Assembly: GCA_041687675.1 (NCBI GenBank)
Contig: JAWLBM010000044.1
Location: 1 to 38,832 of the forward strand
Source: JAWLBM01 sp041687675
Lineage (GTDB): Bacteria > Pseudomonadota > Alphaproteobacteria > Rhizobiales > Pleomorphomonadaceae
Direction of reading: 5' to 3'
DNA length: 38,832 nucleotides
Below the pieces are notes generated by a model that was not told the origin of the DNA, searched no databases, and saw only the letters and a list, made by a program, of their open reading frames with translations. The translations under genes and the position numbers were made by a program. Position 1 is the first letter of the stretch. Each line of letters opens with the position of its first letter. Of the stretch, positions 18,296-25,910 are shown piece by piece.

Positions 18296-18403
18296 TCACC
18301 CAAGCTTGAAGCATGCAAGGTTGACGTGGGCGGTCCCGCGGCCGGACACTTTCGCTTGAGGTCCGGGGACATGTCTCCCCGGTCGGACGGAAAGGACGGC
18401 GCA

Positions 18404-19213
18404 ATGCCCGCAACCCCCGGACGACTTGCCGCGGTACTGCTCGCCGCGCTCTGTCTCGGCCCGTCGGCGGAGGCGATCGCCCAGGACCGCGAGACGGACC
18501 TCGAGCTGGTGCTCGCGGTGGACGTGTCCGGCTCTATGGACCGGGACGAGCAGGTCCTCCAGCGGCGGGGCTACGTGGACGCGATCCGCGACCCGGAGGT
18601 CGTCGCCGCCATCCGCTCCGGCCTCACCGGCTCGATCGCCGTCACCTACCTCGAATGGGCCGGCCCCTCGGCCCACCGGGTGCTGGTGCCCTGGCAGCTG
18701 ATCGACGGGCAGGAGGCGGCCGACGCCTTCTCGGCGAGGCTGTCGGAGGCGCCGCTCGGCACCATGCGCGGCACGTCCATTTCCGGCGGCCTGCTCCTCG
18801 CCGCCACCCTTTTCGACGACAACGGCTTCGAGGGCTACCGCAAGGTGATCGACGTCTCCGGCGACGGGCCGAACAACATGGGCGCGCCGGTGCTGATCGC
18901 CCGCGACGAGGTGCTGGACCGCGGCGTGGTCATCAACGGCCTGCCGATCATGCTGAAGCTGAACGCCTTCGGGTTCAGCTCGATCAGCAACCTCGACGAA
19001 TACTACGAGAACTGCGTCATCGGTGGCCCCGGCGCCTTCATCGTCGCCGTGAACGACCCGGCGAGCCTGGTGGAGTCGATCCGCCGCAAGATGATCCTCG
19101 AGATCGCCGACGCCGGCGGCGGCGAAGACCCCTTCGCCGTCCTCCCGGCCAGCGACCCGGAGTTCGACTGCATGATCGGCGAGCGGCTGCGCCGCCAGTG
19201 GCTGGACCGCTAG
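18404..19213 (+). CDS. DUF1194 secreted protein with von Willebrand factor A-like fold
   Basis: A 269-aa product. The N-terminus GRLAAVLLAALCLGPSAEAIAQ is a cleavable signal peptide. The mature part opens with ELVLAVDVSGSMDRDEQVLQ, whose D40-x-S42-x-S44 is the MIDAS metal-binding motif of VWA domains. FRKVIDVSGDGPNN-type sequence (YRKVIDVSGDGPNNMG here) is characteristic of DUF1194. The role is unknown; VWA domains bind proteins through a divalent metal. The ATG at 18404 is chosen because GGAAAGGACGG precedes it and the signal peptide follows at once; an upstream in-frame start at 18326 would bury the signal. Confidence 0.88.
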   Translation: MPATPGRLAAVLLAALCLGPSAEAIAQDRETDLELVLAVDVSGSMDRDEQVLQRRGYVDAIRDPEVVAAIRSGLTGSIAVTYLEWAGPSAHRVLVPWQLIDGQEAADAFSARLSEAPLGTMRGTSISGGLLLAATLFDDNGFEGYRKVIDVSGDGPNNMGAPVLIARDEVLDRGVVINGLPIMLKLNAFGFSSISNLDEYYENCVIGGPGAFIVAVNDPASLVESIRRKMILEIADAGGGEDPFAVLPASDPEFDCMIGERLRRQWLDR

Positions 19214-19338
19214 GCGATGTGAGCCTCCCTGCGAGAGGGATGGTCCCGCGAGGCGAGCGGCCGGAGGCCGTCCCCGCCGTGCCGCCCGTCGCCGCCTCCC
19301 CTCTCGCCCGGCTGGCGGGATCGGGATATGGTCCGGCC

Positions 19339-20193
19339 ATGTCCGCGCATGCACCCCCGCCCGAGATCGACCTCGCCGACGCCGCCGAGGCTCTGTTCGC
19401 CTGGTACGAGGCGATGGGCGTCGATGCGGTGGTGGGCGCGGCGCCGGCCGACGCCTTCGAGATCTCCTCGCGGCGCGAGACGGCCCGCAAGGCGGGCGGG
19501 CGACAGCTGCCGCCGGGGCTGCGGCCGCAGGCGCCGGCCCCGGCGCCGGCTCCCGCCCCGCCGGCGACGGTGCCCTCCGACGAGGCGGTGATGGCGGCGC
19601 GCGAGGCGGCCGCCTCGGCCGCGAGCCTCGACGAGCTCCGCCGCCTGCTCGAGGGATTCGAGGGCTGCGCCCTCAAGGTGACGGCCAAGAACCTCGTCTT
19701 CGGCGACGGCACGCCGACGGCGCCTTTGATGCTGGTCGGCGAGGCGCCCGGCCGCGACGAGGACGCCGAGGGCCGGCCCTTCGTCGGCCGCTCCGGCCAG
19801 TTGCTCGACCGCATGCTGAAGGCGGCAGGCTTCCCCCGCGAGGAGGCCGCCTACATCGCCAACGCGATCTACTGGCGCCCGCCGGGCAACCGCGAGCCGA
19901 GCGACGTCGAGGTGGCGATCTGCCGCCCGTTCATCCTGCGGCAGATCGAGCTGGTGAACCCGAAGGTGCTGGTGCTGCTCGGGGCGCAGCCGCTGCGCGC
20001 GCTGGTCGGCGGCGAGACCGCCCGCTCCGGCATCCGCCGCATCCGCGGCCGCTGGCTGGAGTTCGACACCGGCCGGATCACCGTGCCGGTGATGCCGACC
20101 TACCACCCCGCCTACCTCCTCCGGCAGCCGCTCGAGAAGAAGGCCGTCTGGCGCGACCTCCTCGAGGTGCGGCGCCGGCTGTCGGCCTCGTGA
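19339..20193 (+). CDS. Uracil-DNA glycosylase, family-4-like, with two of four Fe-S cysteines replaced
   Basis: A 284-aa base-excision-repair glycosylase expected to remove uracil from DNA. Motif A is GEAPG (residues 134-138) within LMLVGEAPGRDEDAEGRPFV; the second active-site motif is HPAYLL (256-261). Both fit the UDGa/family 4 superfamily. The N-terminal ~100 residues include an Ala/Pro linker (residues ~65-80). Canonical family-4 enzymes hold a [4Fe-4S] cluster with a C-x2-C pair and a C-x14-17-C pair. Here these read F107-x2-C110 and W179-x15-C195, and the protein has no other cysteine, so a normal cluster is unlikely. It precedes mutY by 25 bases, suggesting a repair operon. The ATG at 19339 is the first start giving the usual N-terminus. 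Confidence 0.87.
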   Translation: MSAHAPPPEIDLADAAEALFAWYEAMGVDAVVGAAPADAFEISSRRETARKAGGRQLPPGLRPQAPAPAPAPAPPATVPSDEAVMAAREAAASAASLDELRRLLEGFEGCALKVTAKNLVFGDGTPTAPLMLVGEAPGRDEDAEGRPFVGRSGQLLDRMLKAAGFPREEAAYIANAIYWRPPGNREPSDVEVAICRPFILRQIELVNPKVLVLLGAQPLRALVGGETARSGIRRIRGRWLEFDTGRITVPVMPTYHPAYLLRQPLEKKAVWRDLLEVRRRLSAS

Positions 20194-20218
20194 GCCGGCC
20201 GCCCCCGGATCCCGCCGG

Positions 20219-21298
20219 ATGAAGCCGCTGCCACCGCCGCCCGATCCCGCCGCCCTCCTCGCCTGGTACGACCGCAGCGCCCGGCGGCTGCCCTGGCGCG
20301 TCGCGCCGGAAGACCGCGCCGTCGGCGAGGTGCCGGACCCCTACCGGGTCTGGCTCTCCGAGGTGATGCTGCAGCAGACCACCGTCGCCGCGGTGAAGGG
20401 CTACTTCGAGGCCTTCCTCGCCCGCTGGCCCACGGTCGGCGACCTTGCCGCCGCGCCGCGCGAGGAGGTGATGAAGGCCTGGGCGGGGCTCGGCTACTAT
20501 TCCCGCGCCCGCAACCTCAAGGCCTGCGCCGAGGCCGTCGCCCGAGACCACGGCGGCCGCTTTCCCGACACCGAGGCGGGGCTCGCCGCGCTGCCGGGCA
20601 TCGGCCCCTACACCGCCGCGGCGATCGCCGCCATCGCCTTCGACCGCCCGGCGGTGGTGGTGGACGGCAACGTGGAACGGGTGGTGTCGCGACTTTTCGC
20701 GGTCGAGACGCCGCTCCCGGCGGGCAAGCCGGCGATCCGCCGCCATGCGGCCTCGCTGACCCCCGACGGGCGGCCCGGCGACTTCGCCCAGGCGATGATG
20801 GACCTCGGCGCCACCATCTGCACGCCGCGCCGGCCAGCCTGCGCCCTCTGCCCGTGGTCGGCCTCCTGCGCCGCCCGGCTCGCCGGCGCCGCCGAGACCT
20901 TTCCCCGCAAGTCGCCGAAGCCGGAGCGGCCGACCCGGCGGGGCCTCGCCTTCGTCGCCGTCCGCGCCGACGGGGCGGTGCTGCTGCGCCGCCGCCCGGA
21001 CCGCGGCCTCCTCGGCGGCATGACCGAGGTGCCGGGCAGCCGCTGGGCGGAGGGCGAGGGCCCGGGCGGGGCGGAGCCGCCGCTCGCCGCCGACTGGCGC
21101 CCCGCCGGCGCCGCCGCCCACACCTTCACCCACTTCCACCTCGATCTCGACGTGCTGCGCGCGGACCTTCCGGCCGCCACCGCGGCTCCCGACGGCCACT
21201 GGTGGTCCGCCCCCGCCGAGCTTCCCGGCGAGGCGCTGCCGACTGTGATCCGCAAGGCCGTCGAGGCCGCCCTGCCCGGGGCGACGAAGCGGCGCTGA
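20219..21298 (+). CDS. mutY: A/G-specific adenine DNA glycosylase
   Basis: Removes adenine mispaired with 8-oxoguanine. Visible elements: WLSEVMLQQTTV with the catalytic glutamate, the helix-hairpin-helix LPGIGPYTAAAIAAIAF, the catalytic aspartate in VVVDGNVERVVSR, and the [4Fe-4S] motif C-x6-C-x2-C-x5-C (CTPRRPACALCPWSASC). A C-terminal NUDIX-like domain (RRGLAFVAVRADGAVLLRRR onward) recognises 8-oxoG. The 359 aa is the usual length. It lies directly downstream of the uracil-DNA glycosylase gene on the same strand. Confidence 0.97.
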   Translation: MKPLPPPPDPAALLAWYDRSARRLPWRVAPEDRAVGEVPDPYRVWLSEVMLQQTTVAAVKGYFEAFLARWPTVGDLAAAPREEVMKAWAGLGYYSRARNLKACAEAVARDHGGRFPDTEAGLAALPGIGPYTAAAIAAIAFDRPAVVVDGNVERVVSRLFAVETPLPAGKPAIRRHAASLTPDGRPGDFAQAMMDLGATICTPRRPACALCPWSASCAARLAGAAETFPRKSPKPERPTRRGLAFVAVRADGAVLLRRRPDRGLLGGMTEVPGSRWAEGEGPGGAEPPLAADWRPAGAAAHTFTHFHLDLDVLRADLPAATAAPDGHWWSAPAELPGEALPTVIRKAVEAALPGATKRR

Positions 21299-21448
21299 CC
21301 GGACCGGCGGCTGCGGGCACCGTGCGTCCGGCGGGAGCCGGCCCCTCCGCCTGTGGACGAGCGACAGAGACCCCTCGCAGTCGGCCCGCGCATCCCCATA
21401 TCTGGCGGTGCCTCAACTTGCGAAGGCACGAGGGACCTGTCGACGACC

Positions 21449-22243
21449 ATGCAGAGCCAGCTCGCCGCCCTTCTTTCCTCCCGCCGCTGGGAGGCCTTCA
21501 TCATCTCCGTCATCCTGCTGAACGCCGTCACCCTCGGCCTCGAGACCAGCCCACGGGTGATGGCCGCGGCCGGACCGCTGCTCCTCGCCATCGACCGGAT
21601 CGTGCTCGGCATCTTCGTGGTCGAGATCGGGCTCAGGCTCTACGCCTTCCGGGCCCGCTTCTTCCGCGACCCCTGGAGCCTGTTCGACCTCGCGATCGTC
21701 TCAATTGCGCTGATCCCGGCGACCGGGCCGTTCCAGGTGCTGCGGGCGCTGCGCATCCTGCGCGTGCTGAGGCTGATCTCCGTGGTGCCCTCGCTCAGGC
21801 GGGTGATCGGCGGCCTCGTCGCGGCGCTGCCCGGCATGGGCTCCATCGTGGTGCTCCTGCTGCTGATGTTCTACGTCGGCGCGGTGATGGCGACGAAGCT
21901 CTACGGGGCGACCTTCCCCGACTGGTTCGGCAGCCTCGGCGCCTCCGCCTACACGCTGTTCCAGGTGATGACGCTGGAGAGCTGGTCGATGGGCATCGTG
22001 CGGCCGGTGATGGAGGCGCACCCGATGGCCTGGCTGTTCTTCGTGCCGTTCATCCTCTGCACCACCTACGCCGTGCTCAACCTCTTCATCGGCGTGGTGG
22101 TCTCGGCGATGCAGCAGGAGCACGAGACCGCCGCCCACGCCGAGCGGGAGGTGCTGCACGTCGACAACGCCCTGCTCCTCGCCGAGATCAAGGCCCTGCG
22201 CCGGGAGGTGGCCGAGCTCCGGGGAGCCCGCGCCCAAGGCTGA
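21449..22243 (+). CDS. Bacterial voltage-gated sodium channel (NaChBac/BacNav type)
   Basis: A 264-aa single-domain six-helix channel that would assemble as a homotetramer in the inner membrane. The S4 voltage sensor carries four arginines three residues apart: R99, R102, R105 and R108 (LRALRILRVLRL). The selectivity filter TLESWS at residues 175-180 is the sodium-type sequence of the NaChBac family. S6 (MAWLFFVPFILCTTYAVLNL) is followed by a charged C-terminal helix (ALLLAEIKALRREVAELRG) like the coiled-coil tetramerisation bundle. The ATG at 21449 is chosen with CGAGGGACC upstream; the open frame extends 5' but into non-membrane sequence. In alkaliphiles such channels support sodium cycling; its role here is unknown. 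Confidence 0.92.
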   Translation: MQSQLAALLSSRRWEAFIISVILLNAVTLGLETSPRVMAAAGPLLLAIDRIVLGIFVVEIGLRLYAFRARFFRDPWSLFDLAIVSIALIPATGPFQVLRALRILRVLRLISVVPSLRRVIGGLVAALPGMGSIVVLLLLMFYVGAVMATKLYGATFPDWFGSLGASAYTLFQVMTLESWSMGIVRPVMEAHPMAWLFFVPFILCTTYAVLNLFIGVVVSAMQQEHETAAHAEREVLHVDNALLLAEIKALRREVAELRGARAQG

Positions 22244-22315
22244 CAGGGGGAACTTTCCCCTTCCCGGGGCGTCTGCCCTGCGGCGGCGCCAGTCCGGCGG
22301 CGCGGGGAAGGATCC

Positions 22316-22825
22316 TTGAAGAAGTTCTACGAGAACGTCGCCCTCGCCTACTTCATCATTGCCACCCTGGCGCTGATGCTGCTCGCCTTCGCGCTGCTCG
22401 CCACCGCGGTGTGGGACATGGTCCGGAGCGTCGGCGGGCCCTTCCTCCTCGACACCACGCTCGACTCGATCGGCCTGATGATCATCGGCTTCGCCATCAT
22501 CGAGACGGCGAAGTTCATCGCCGAGGAGGAGGTGCTGAGGCAGCGCGAACTCCGCTCGGCTGCCGAGTCGCGGTCGTCGCTGACGAAGTTCATCACCATC
22601 ATCGTCATCGCCGCCAGCCTCGAGGCCCTGGTGATGGTGTTCAAGGCCAGCCAGGAGAACATCGCCTACGCCGTGTACCCGGCGTTCCTGTTCGGCGCCG
22701 CCATGCTGGCGCTGGTCGCGCTCGGCGCCTACCAGTGGCTGTCGAGCCGGATCAATCCGCTGGCGCCGGACGCCGAGGTCGCCGACGACCTGGCGGACGG
22801 CCGCCCCGATGCCGGCGAGGACTGA
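22316..22825 (+). CDS. Four-helix membrane protein of unknown function
   Basis: A 169-aa protein with about four hydrophobic segments: AYFIIATLALMLLAFALLAT, DSIGLMIIGFAIIETAKFI, FITIIVIAASLEALVMVF and YPAFLFGAAMLALVALGAYQ. A charged loop (EEEVLRQRELRSAAESRSSL) lies between the second and third. A distant resemblance to PsiE-like small membrane proteins is possible but not established. The start is a TTG at 22316 preceded by GGGGAAGGATCC, a good ribosome binding site; no ATG fits. It lies 72 bases after the sodium channel gene on the same strand, so the two may be cotranscribed. Confidence 0.72.
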   Translation: MKKFYENVALAYFIIATLALMLLAFALLATAVWDMVRSVGGPFLLDTTLDSIGLMIIGFAIIETAKFIAEEEVLRQRELRSAAESRSSLTKFITIIVIAASLEALVMVFKASQENIAYAVYPAFLFGAAMLALVALGAYQWLSSRINPLAPDAEVADDLADGRPDAGED

Positions 22826-22828
22826 GCC

Positions 22829-22996
22829 TCACCTGTCCCCGACGATGCGCCCGTCCTCCATGGTGACGACCCGGTCCGCCATGTCGAGGATCCGAGGGTC
22901 GTGCGTCACCATCAGCGTCGTGGTGCCGCGCTCCTCGCCGAGGCGCTTCAGCAGCGAGACCACCCGGTGGCCGCTGTCGCGGTCGAGCGCCGGGTC
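22829..22996 (-). pseudogene. 3' remnant of an ABC transporter ATP-binding subunit gene
   Basis: The last 55 codons of a minus-strand frame read as the end of an ABC ATPase: ALDRDSGHRVVSLLKRLGEE, then TTTLMVTHDPRILDMADRVV with the switch histidine in VTHD, then MEDGRIVGDR. This matches the region just after Walker B in the LolD/MacB/DevA-type subfamily. Upstream of about 22996 the similarity stops abruptly: no Walker A, Q-loop, signature or Walker B follows in any frame before the divergent oxidoreductase gene at 23115. The start and most of the gene are therefore missing, and no permease partner is present. It is best explained as a deletion remnant. Confidence 0.8.
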
Positions 22997-23114
22997 CTGA
23001 CCGGCGGCCCCGCGTTGAACCCCGGACCCGCGGCCGATTGATCCCTGTTTCCGCCCGTGCGAAGAGGGATCCGCCGGCACCTGCCGGGCATGGAATCCTC
23101 GAGGCGGAGCAGAC

Positions 23115-24242
23115 ATGTCCACCATCGACGCACTCGTGATCGGCGCCGGCGTGGTCGGCCTTGCCGTCGCCCGCCGGCTCGCCGCGGCGGGGCTCGAGAC
23201 CATCGTGGTGGACGGCGAGGAGAGTTTCGGCAGCTGGACCAGTTCCCGCAACAGCGAGGTGATCCACGCCGGCATCTACTATCCCCCGCAGTCGCTCAAG
23301 GCAGCGTCCTGCACGGCCGGCAAGGAGATGCTCTACGCCTATTGCCGCGAGAGGGGCGTCGCCCACCGGCGCTGCGGCAAGATTGTCTTCGCGGCGCGGC
23401 CCGGGGAGGTTCCCGCGCTCGAGGCCATCGCCGCCAACGCGGCCGCCTCGGGCGTCGGCGACCTTCAGATGCTGGATGCAGCCGCCGTGCGGCGGCTGGA
23501 GCCGGCGCTCGCCTGCCATGCGGCGTTCCTCTCGCCCTCGAGCGGCATCGTCGACAGCCACGGCCTGATGGCCGCCTTCCTCGCCGACCTCGAGGCGGCT
23601 GGCGGCCAGTTCGTGCCGAGGACGCGGGTGACGGCGATCCGGCGGGCGGACACGGGCGGCTTCGCCGTCCACGTCGAGGGGCACGAGGGGCCGGCGGTGG
23701 TGGCTGCCCGGGTGGTGAACGCTGCCGGGCTGGCGGCGCACCGGGTCGCCCACTCGATCGAGGGGCTGGGCCCGGACTCGGTCCCCCCGGTCCGCTTCGC
23801 CCGCGGGGTCTACTTCACCTACGCCGGCCGGTTGCCCTTCTCTCACCTCGTCTACCCGATCCCGGTGCCGGGCGGGCTCGGCACCCACCTGACGCTCGAC
23901 CTTGCCGGCGCCGCCCGCTTCGGGCCGGACGTCGAGTGGATCGACGATATCGACTACACGGTCGATCCCGGCCGCAAGTCCGCCTTCGCCGAGGCCGCCC
24001 GGCGGATCTGGCCCGACCTCGACGAGGACCGGCTGCTCCCGGGCTACGCCGGCATCCGCCCGAAGCTCACCGGACCGGGCGAGCCGGCCGCCGACTTCCG
24101 CATCGACGGGCCGGAGGCGCATGCCCTGGCGGGGCTCGTCAACCTGTTCGGCATCGAATCGCCGGGCCTCACGGCGTCGATGGCGCTGGCCGAACGCGTG
24201 GCGGAGCGGCTCGGCGTGGCGGGCGCTGCGCGCCCGTCGTGA
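23115..24242 (+). CDS. FAD-dependent oxidoreductase, L-2-hydroxyglutarate dehydrogenase/LhgO-like (DAO family)
   Basis: A 375-aa DAO-fold flavoprotein. The FAD-binding motif is DALVIGAGVVGLAVARRLAA at residues ~5-24, followed by SSRNSEVIHAGIYYPPQSLK, the segment typical of the LhgO/L2HGDH-like group. The C-terminal PGYAGIRPKLTGPGEPAADF and LFGIESPGLTASMALAE complete the fold. The group oxidises 2-hydroxy acids such as L-2-hydroxyglutarate, passing electrons to quinone or another acceptor; the substrate here is not certain. The ATG at 23115 has GGCGGAGCAGAC upstream. It is convergent with modA. Confidence 0.85.
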   Translation: MSTIDALVIGAGVVGLAVARRLAAAGLETIVVDGEESFGSWTSSRNSEVIHAGIYYPPQSLKAASCTAGKEMLYAYCRERGVAHRRCGKIVFAARPGEVPALEAIAANAAASGVGDLQMLDAAAVRRLEPALACHAAFLSPSSGIVDSHGLMAAFLADLEAAGGQFVPRTRVTAIRRADTGGFAVHVEGHEGPAVVAARVVNAAGLAAHRVAHSIEGLGPDSVPPVRFARGVYFTYAGRLPFSHLVYPIPVPGGLGTHLTLDLAGAARFGPDVEWIDDIDYTVDPGRKSAFAEAARRIWPDLDEDRLLPGYAGIRPKLTGPGEPAADFRIDGPEAHALAGLVNLFGIESPGLTASMALAERVAERLGVAGAARPS

Positions 24243-24254
24243 GCCCCTGGCGGA

Positions 24255-25028
24255 TCAGCCCGGCGGCAGCACGGTGAAGCCGGCCGCCTCGAAGATGCCG
24301 CGGGCGCGCTCCCCGAGGAGGAAGTCGAGGTAGGCGCCGGCGTCGGGATTGCCGGATCCGGCGATGAGGGCGACCGGATAGACGATCGGCGGATGGCTCT
24401 CCTCCGGCAAGGTCGCGACCACCTCCACCGACGGGTCCGCCGCCGCGTCGGTGGCGTAGACGAGGCCGAGCGGCGCCTCGCCGCGGGCGACCAGCGCCAG
24501 CGCCGCGCGCACGTTCTCGGCCTCGGCGAGCCTGTCCGCGACGCCCTCCCATACGCCCAGCGCCTCCAGCGCCGCCCGGCCGTAGCGGCCGGCCGGGACG
24601 GACGCCGTCTCGCCGATGGCGAGGCGGCCGTCGCCGAGGGCGCCGGCGAGGTCTAAGCCGGGGCGGATCTCGATCGCGGGTCCGGACGTGGCCGACGCGA
24701 CCAGCACCAGGCGGTTGCCGAGGAGGTCGCGGCGGCTGGCGCCGTCGACGAGGCCGCGCTGCTGCAGCCAGTCCATCCAGTCAAGGTCCGCGGAGACGAA
24801 GACGTCCGCCGGAGCGCCCGCCTCGATCTGGCGCGCCAGCGCGGAACTGCCGGCGAAGGACGCCACCACCTCGCCGCCCTCCTCCCGGAACGCCTCGTTC
24901 ACCTCGCCGAGCGCGTCGGCGAGGCTGGCCGCGGCGAAGACCGTCACCTCCCCGGCGGCGACCGGGCGCGGGCCGGCGAGGAGGAGGAGAGCGACCGGGA
25001 CGGCGAGCGCAAGCCGGGCAAAGCGCAT
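24255..25028 (-). CDS. modA: Molybdate ABC transporter periplasmic binding protein (orphan modA)
   Basis: A 257-aa product with signal peptide FARLALAVPVALLLLAGPRPVAAG followed by the ModA opening EVTVFAAASLADALGEVNEA. SFAGSSALARQIEAGAPADV carries the oxyanion-binding serines, and ADVFVSADLDWMDWL and LLGNRLVLVAS are typical ModA segments. It binds molybdate or tungstate in the periplasm for a ModBC transporter. No modB or modC is present: the gene ends 12 bases from a convergent oxidoreductase and its upstream neighbour is on the other strand. It may work with a ModBC encoded elsewhere. A palindrome resembling a ModE box covers the leader. Confidence 0.93.
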   Translation of the reverse strand: MRFARLALAVPVALLLLAGPRPVAAGEVTVFAAASLADALGEVNEAFREEGGEVVASFAGSSALARQIEAGAPADVFVSADLDWMDWLQQRGLVDGASRRDLLGNRLVLVASATSGPAIEIRPGLDLAGALGDGRLAIGETASVPAGRYGRAALEALGVWEGVADRLAEAENVRAALALVARGEAPLGLVYATDAAADPSVEVVATLPEESHPPIVYPVALIAGSGNPDAGAYLDFLLGERARGIFEAAGFTVLPPG

Positions 25029-25030
25029 GG

Positions 25031-25054
25031 CGTGATATTCTCCTGAATATAGCG
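25031..25054. promoter_or_regulatory. Mo-box-like palindrome upstream of modA
   Basis: Read toward modA, the sequence is CGCTATATTC, AGGA, GAATATCACG. The two 10-base halves are reverse complements at 8 of 10 positions, and CGCTATAT resembles the half-site of ModE-type molybdate repressors. The central AGGAG is also the likely ribosome binding site of modA, so binding would block both transcription and translation initiation. No modE is in the window. Confidence 0.45.
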
Positions 25055-25223
25055 ACGCAGGATGCCTGCCGCGGCGGCCGGGTTCAAGGGGCCGGTCGCC
25101 TCGCCGCCGACGGCCGCGGCCCGGGCTCCGGGCACCGTCCCCCGGACGCGGGCGGGTCGCTGCCTCGAAGCCATTTCCCAGCCGGACCCTCCGTGCTATG
25201 CCTCGCCCGCACGGAGGGGACTC

Positions 25224-25802
25224 ATGGATCGGAATCGTCGCTGGATCGGGGTGCTGGGCATGGCGCTGGGCTTGGGGCTCGGGCTTTCGGCCTGCTCCTC
25301 AGGCGGATCGGACTTCAACCCGGCCGCGCTGGCCTCCGGCGGACGCGATCTGGAGAAGGAGCAGGAGAGCCTGCGCGAATTCGCCGCCGTGGAGGTCTGC
25401 CCGCGGATCCAGATCCGCGAGGGAACGCAGGCGGTGCGCCGCTACGCCAGCGGCCGGGACGGCGATCCCCAGGCGCTCGCCTACCAGGGCACCATCGGCC
25501 GCTTCGCGCGCGAATGCGTGCCGGCCCCGGGTGGCGGCACCTCGATCAGGGTCGGCGTCGCCGGGCGGGTCTTGTCAGGGCCGGCCGGAGCGCCGCCGTC
25601 GGTCGGACTGCCGATCCGGGTGGTGCTGGTGAAGAACGGCAGCGAGGTGCTGTTCTCCGAGTTGCAGCAGGTGTCGGTGGCGGTCCCCGGCGGGACCGGC
25701 TCGATCCCCTGGCAGCAGGTGGTGGGCGGCCTCACCATCCCGCCCCAGACCGAATCCGCCAGCTACCTCATCTACGTGGGCTTCGACGAAACCGGCGGCT
25801 GA
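25224..25802 (+). CDS. Putative outer-membrane lipoprotein of unknown function
   Basis: A 192-aa product with a lipoprotein signal peptide (MDRNRRWIGVLGMALGLGLG) and lipobox LSAC, the acylated cysteine being C24. The mature part contains EVCPRIQIREGTQAVRRYAS, then YQGTIGRFARECVPAPGG and a beta-rich C-terminal half. That pattern recalls alphaproteobacterial lipoproteins of unknown role. The ATG at 25224 is preceded by CACGGAGGGGACTC, a strong ribosome binding site. The open frame extends to 25062, but the upstream part lacks an export signal. It is convergent with amn. Confidence 0.8.
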   Translation: MDRNRRWIGVLGMALGLGLGLSACSSGGSDFNPAALASGGRDLEKEQESLREFAAVEVCPRIQIREGTQAVRRYASGRDGDPQALAYQGTIGRFARECVPAPGGGTSIRVGVAGRVLSGPAGAPPSVGLPIRVVLVKNGSEVLFSELQQVSVAVPGGTGSIPWQQVVGGLTIPPQTESASYLIYVGFDETGG

Positions 25803-25817
25803 GCGGCATCCGGCCAG

Positions 25818-25836
25818 TCCGGCGCCAGGCGCCGGA
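25818..25836. terminator. GC hairpin between convergent genes
   Basis: TCCGGCGC, CAG, GCGCCGGA makes a perfect 8-bp stem in the 108-bp gap between the lipoprotein gene and amn. There is no T-tract on either side. It could act as a bidirectional weak terminator. Confidence 0.3.
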
Positions 25837-25910
25837 CGATGCGGAGCGATCGTCCTCGTGGCCGCGGCCGTCGCCCCGAGGGGACCGGGAAACGCCCTCA
25901 GCCTCCCCCG

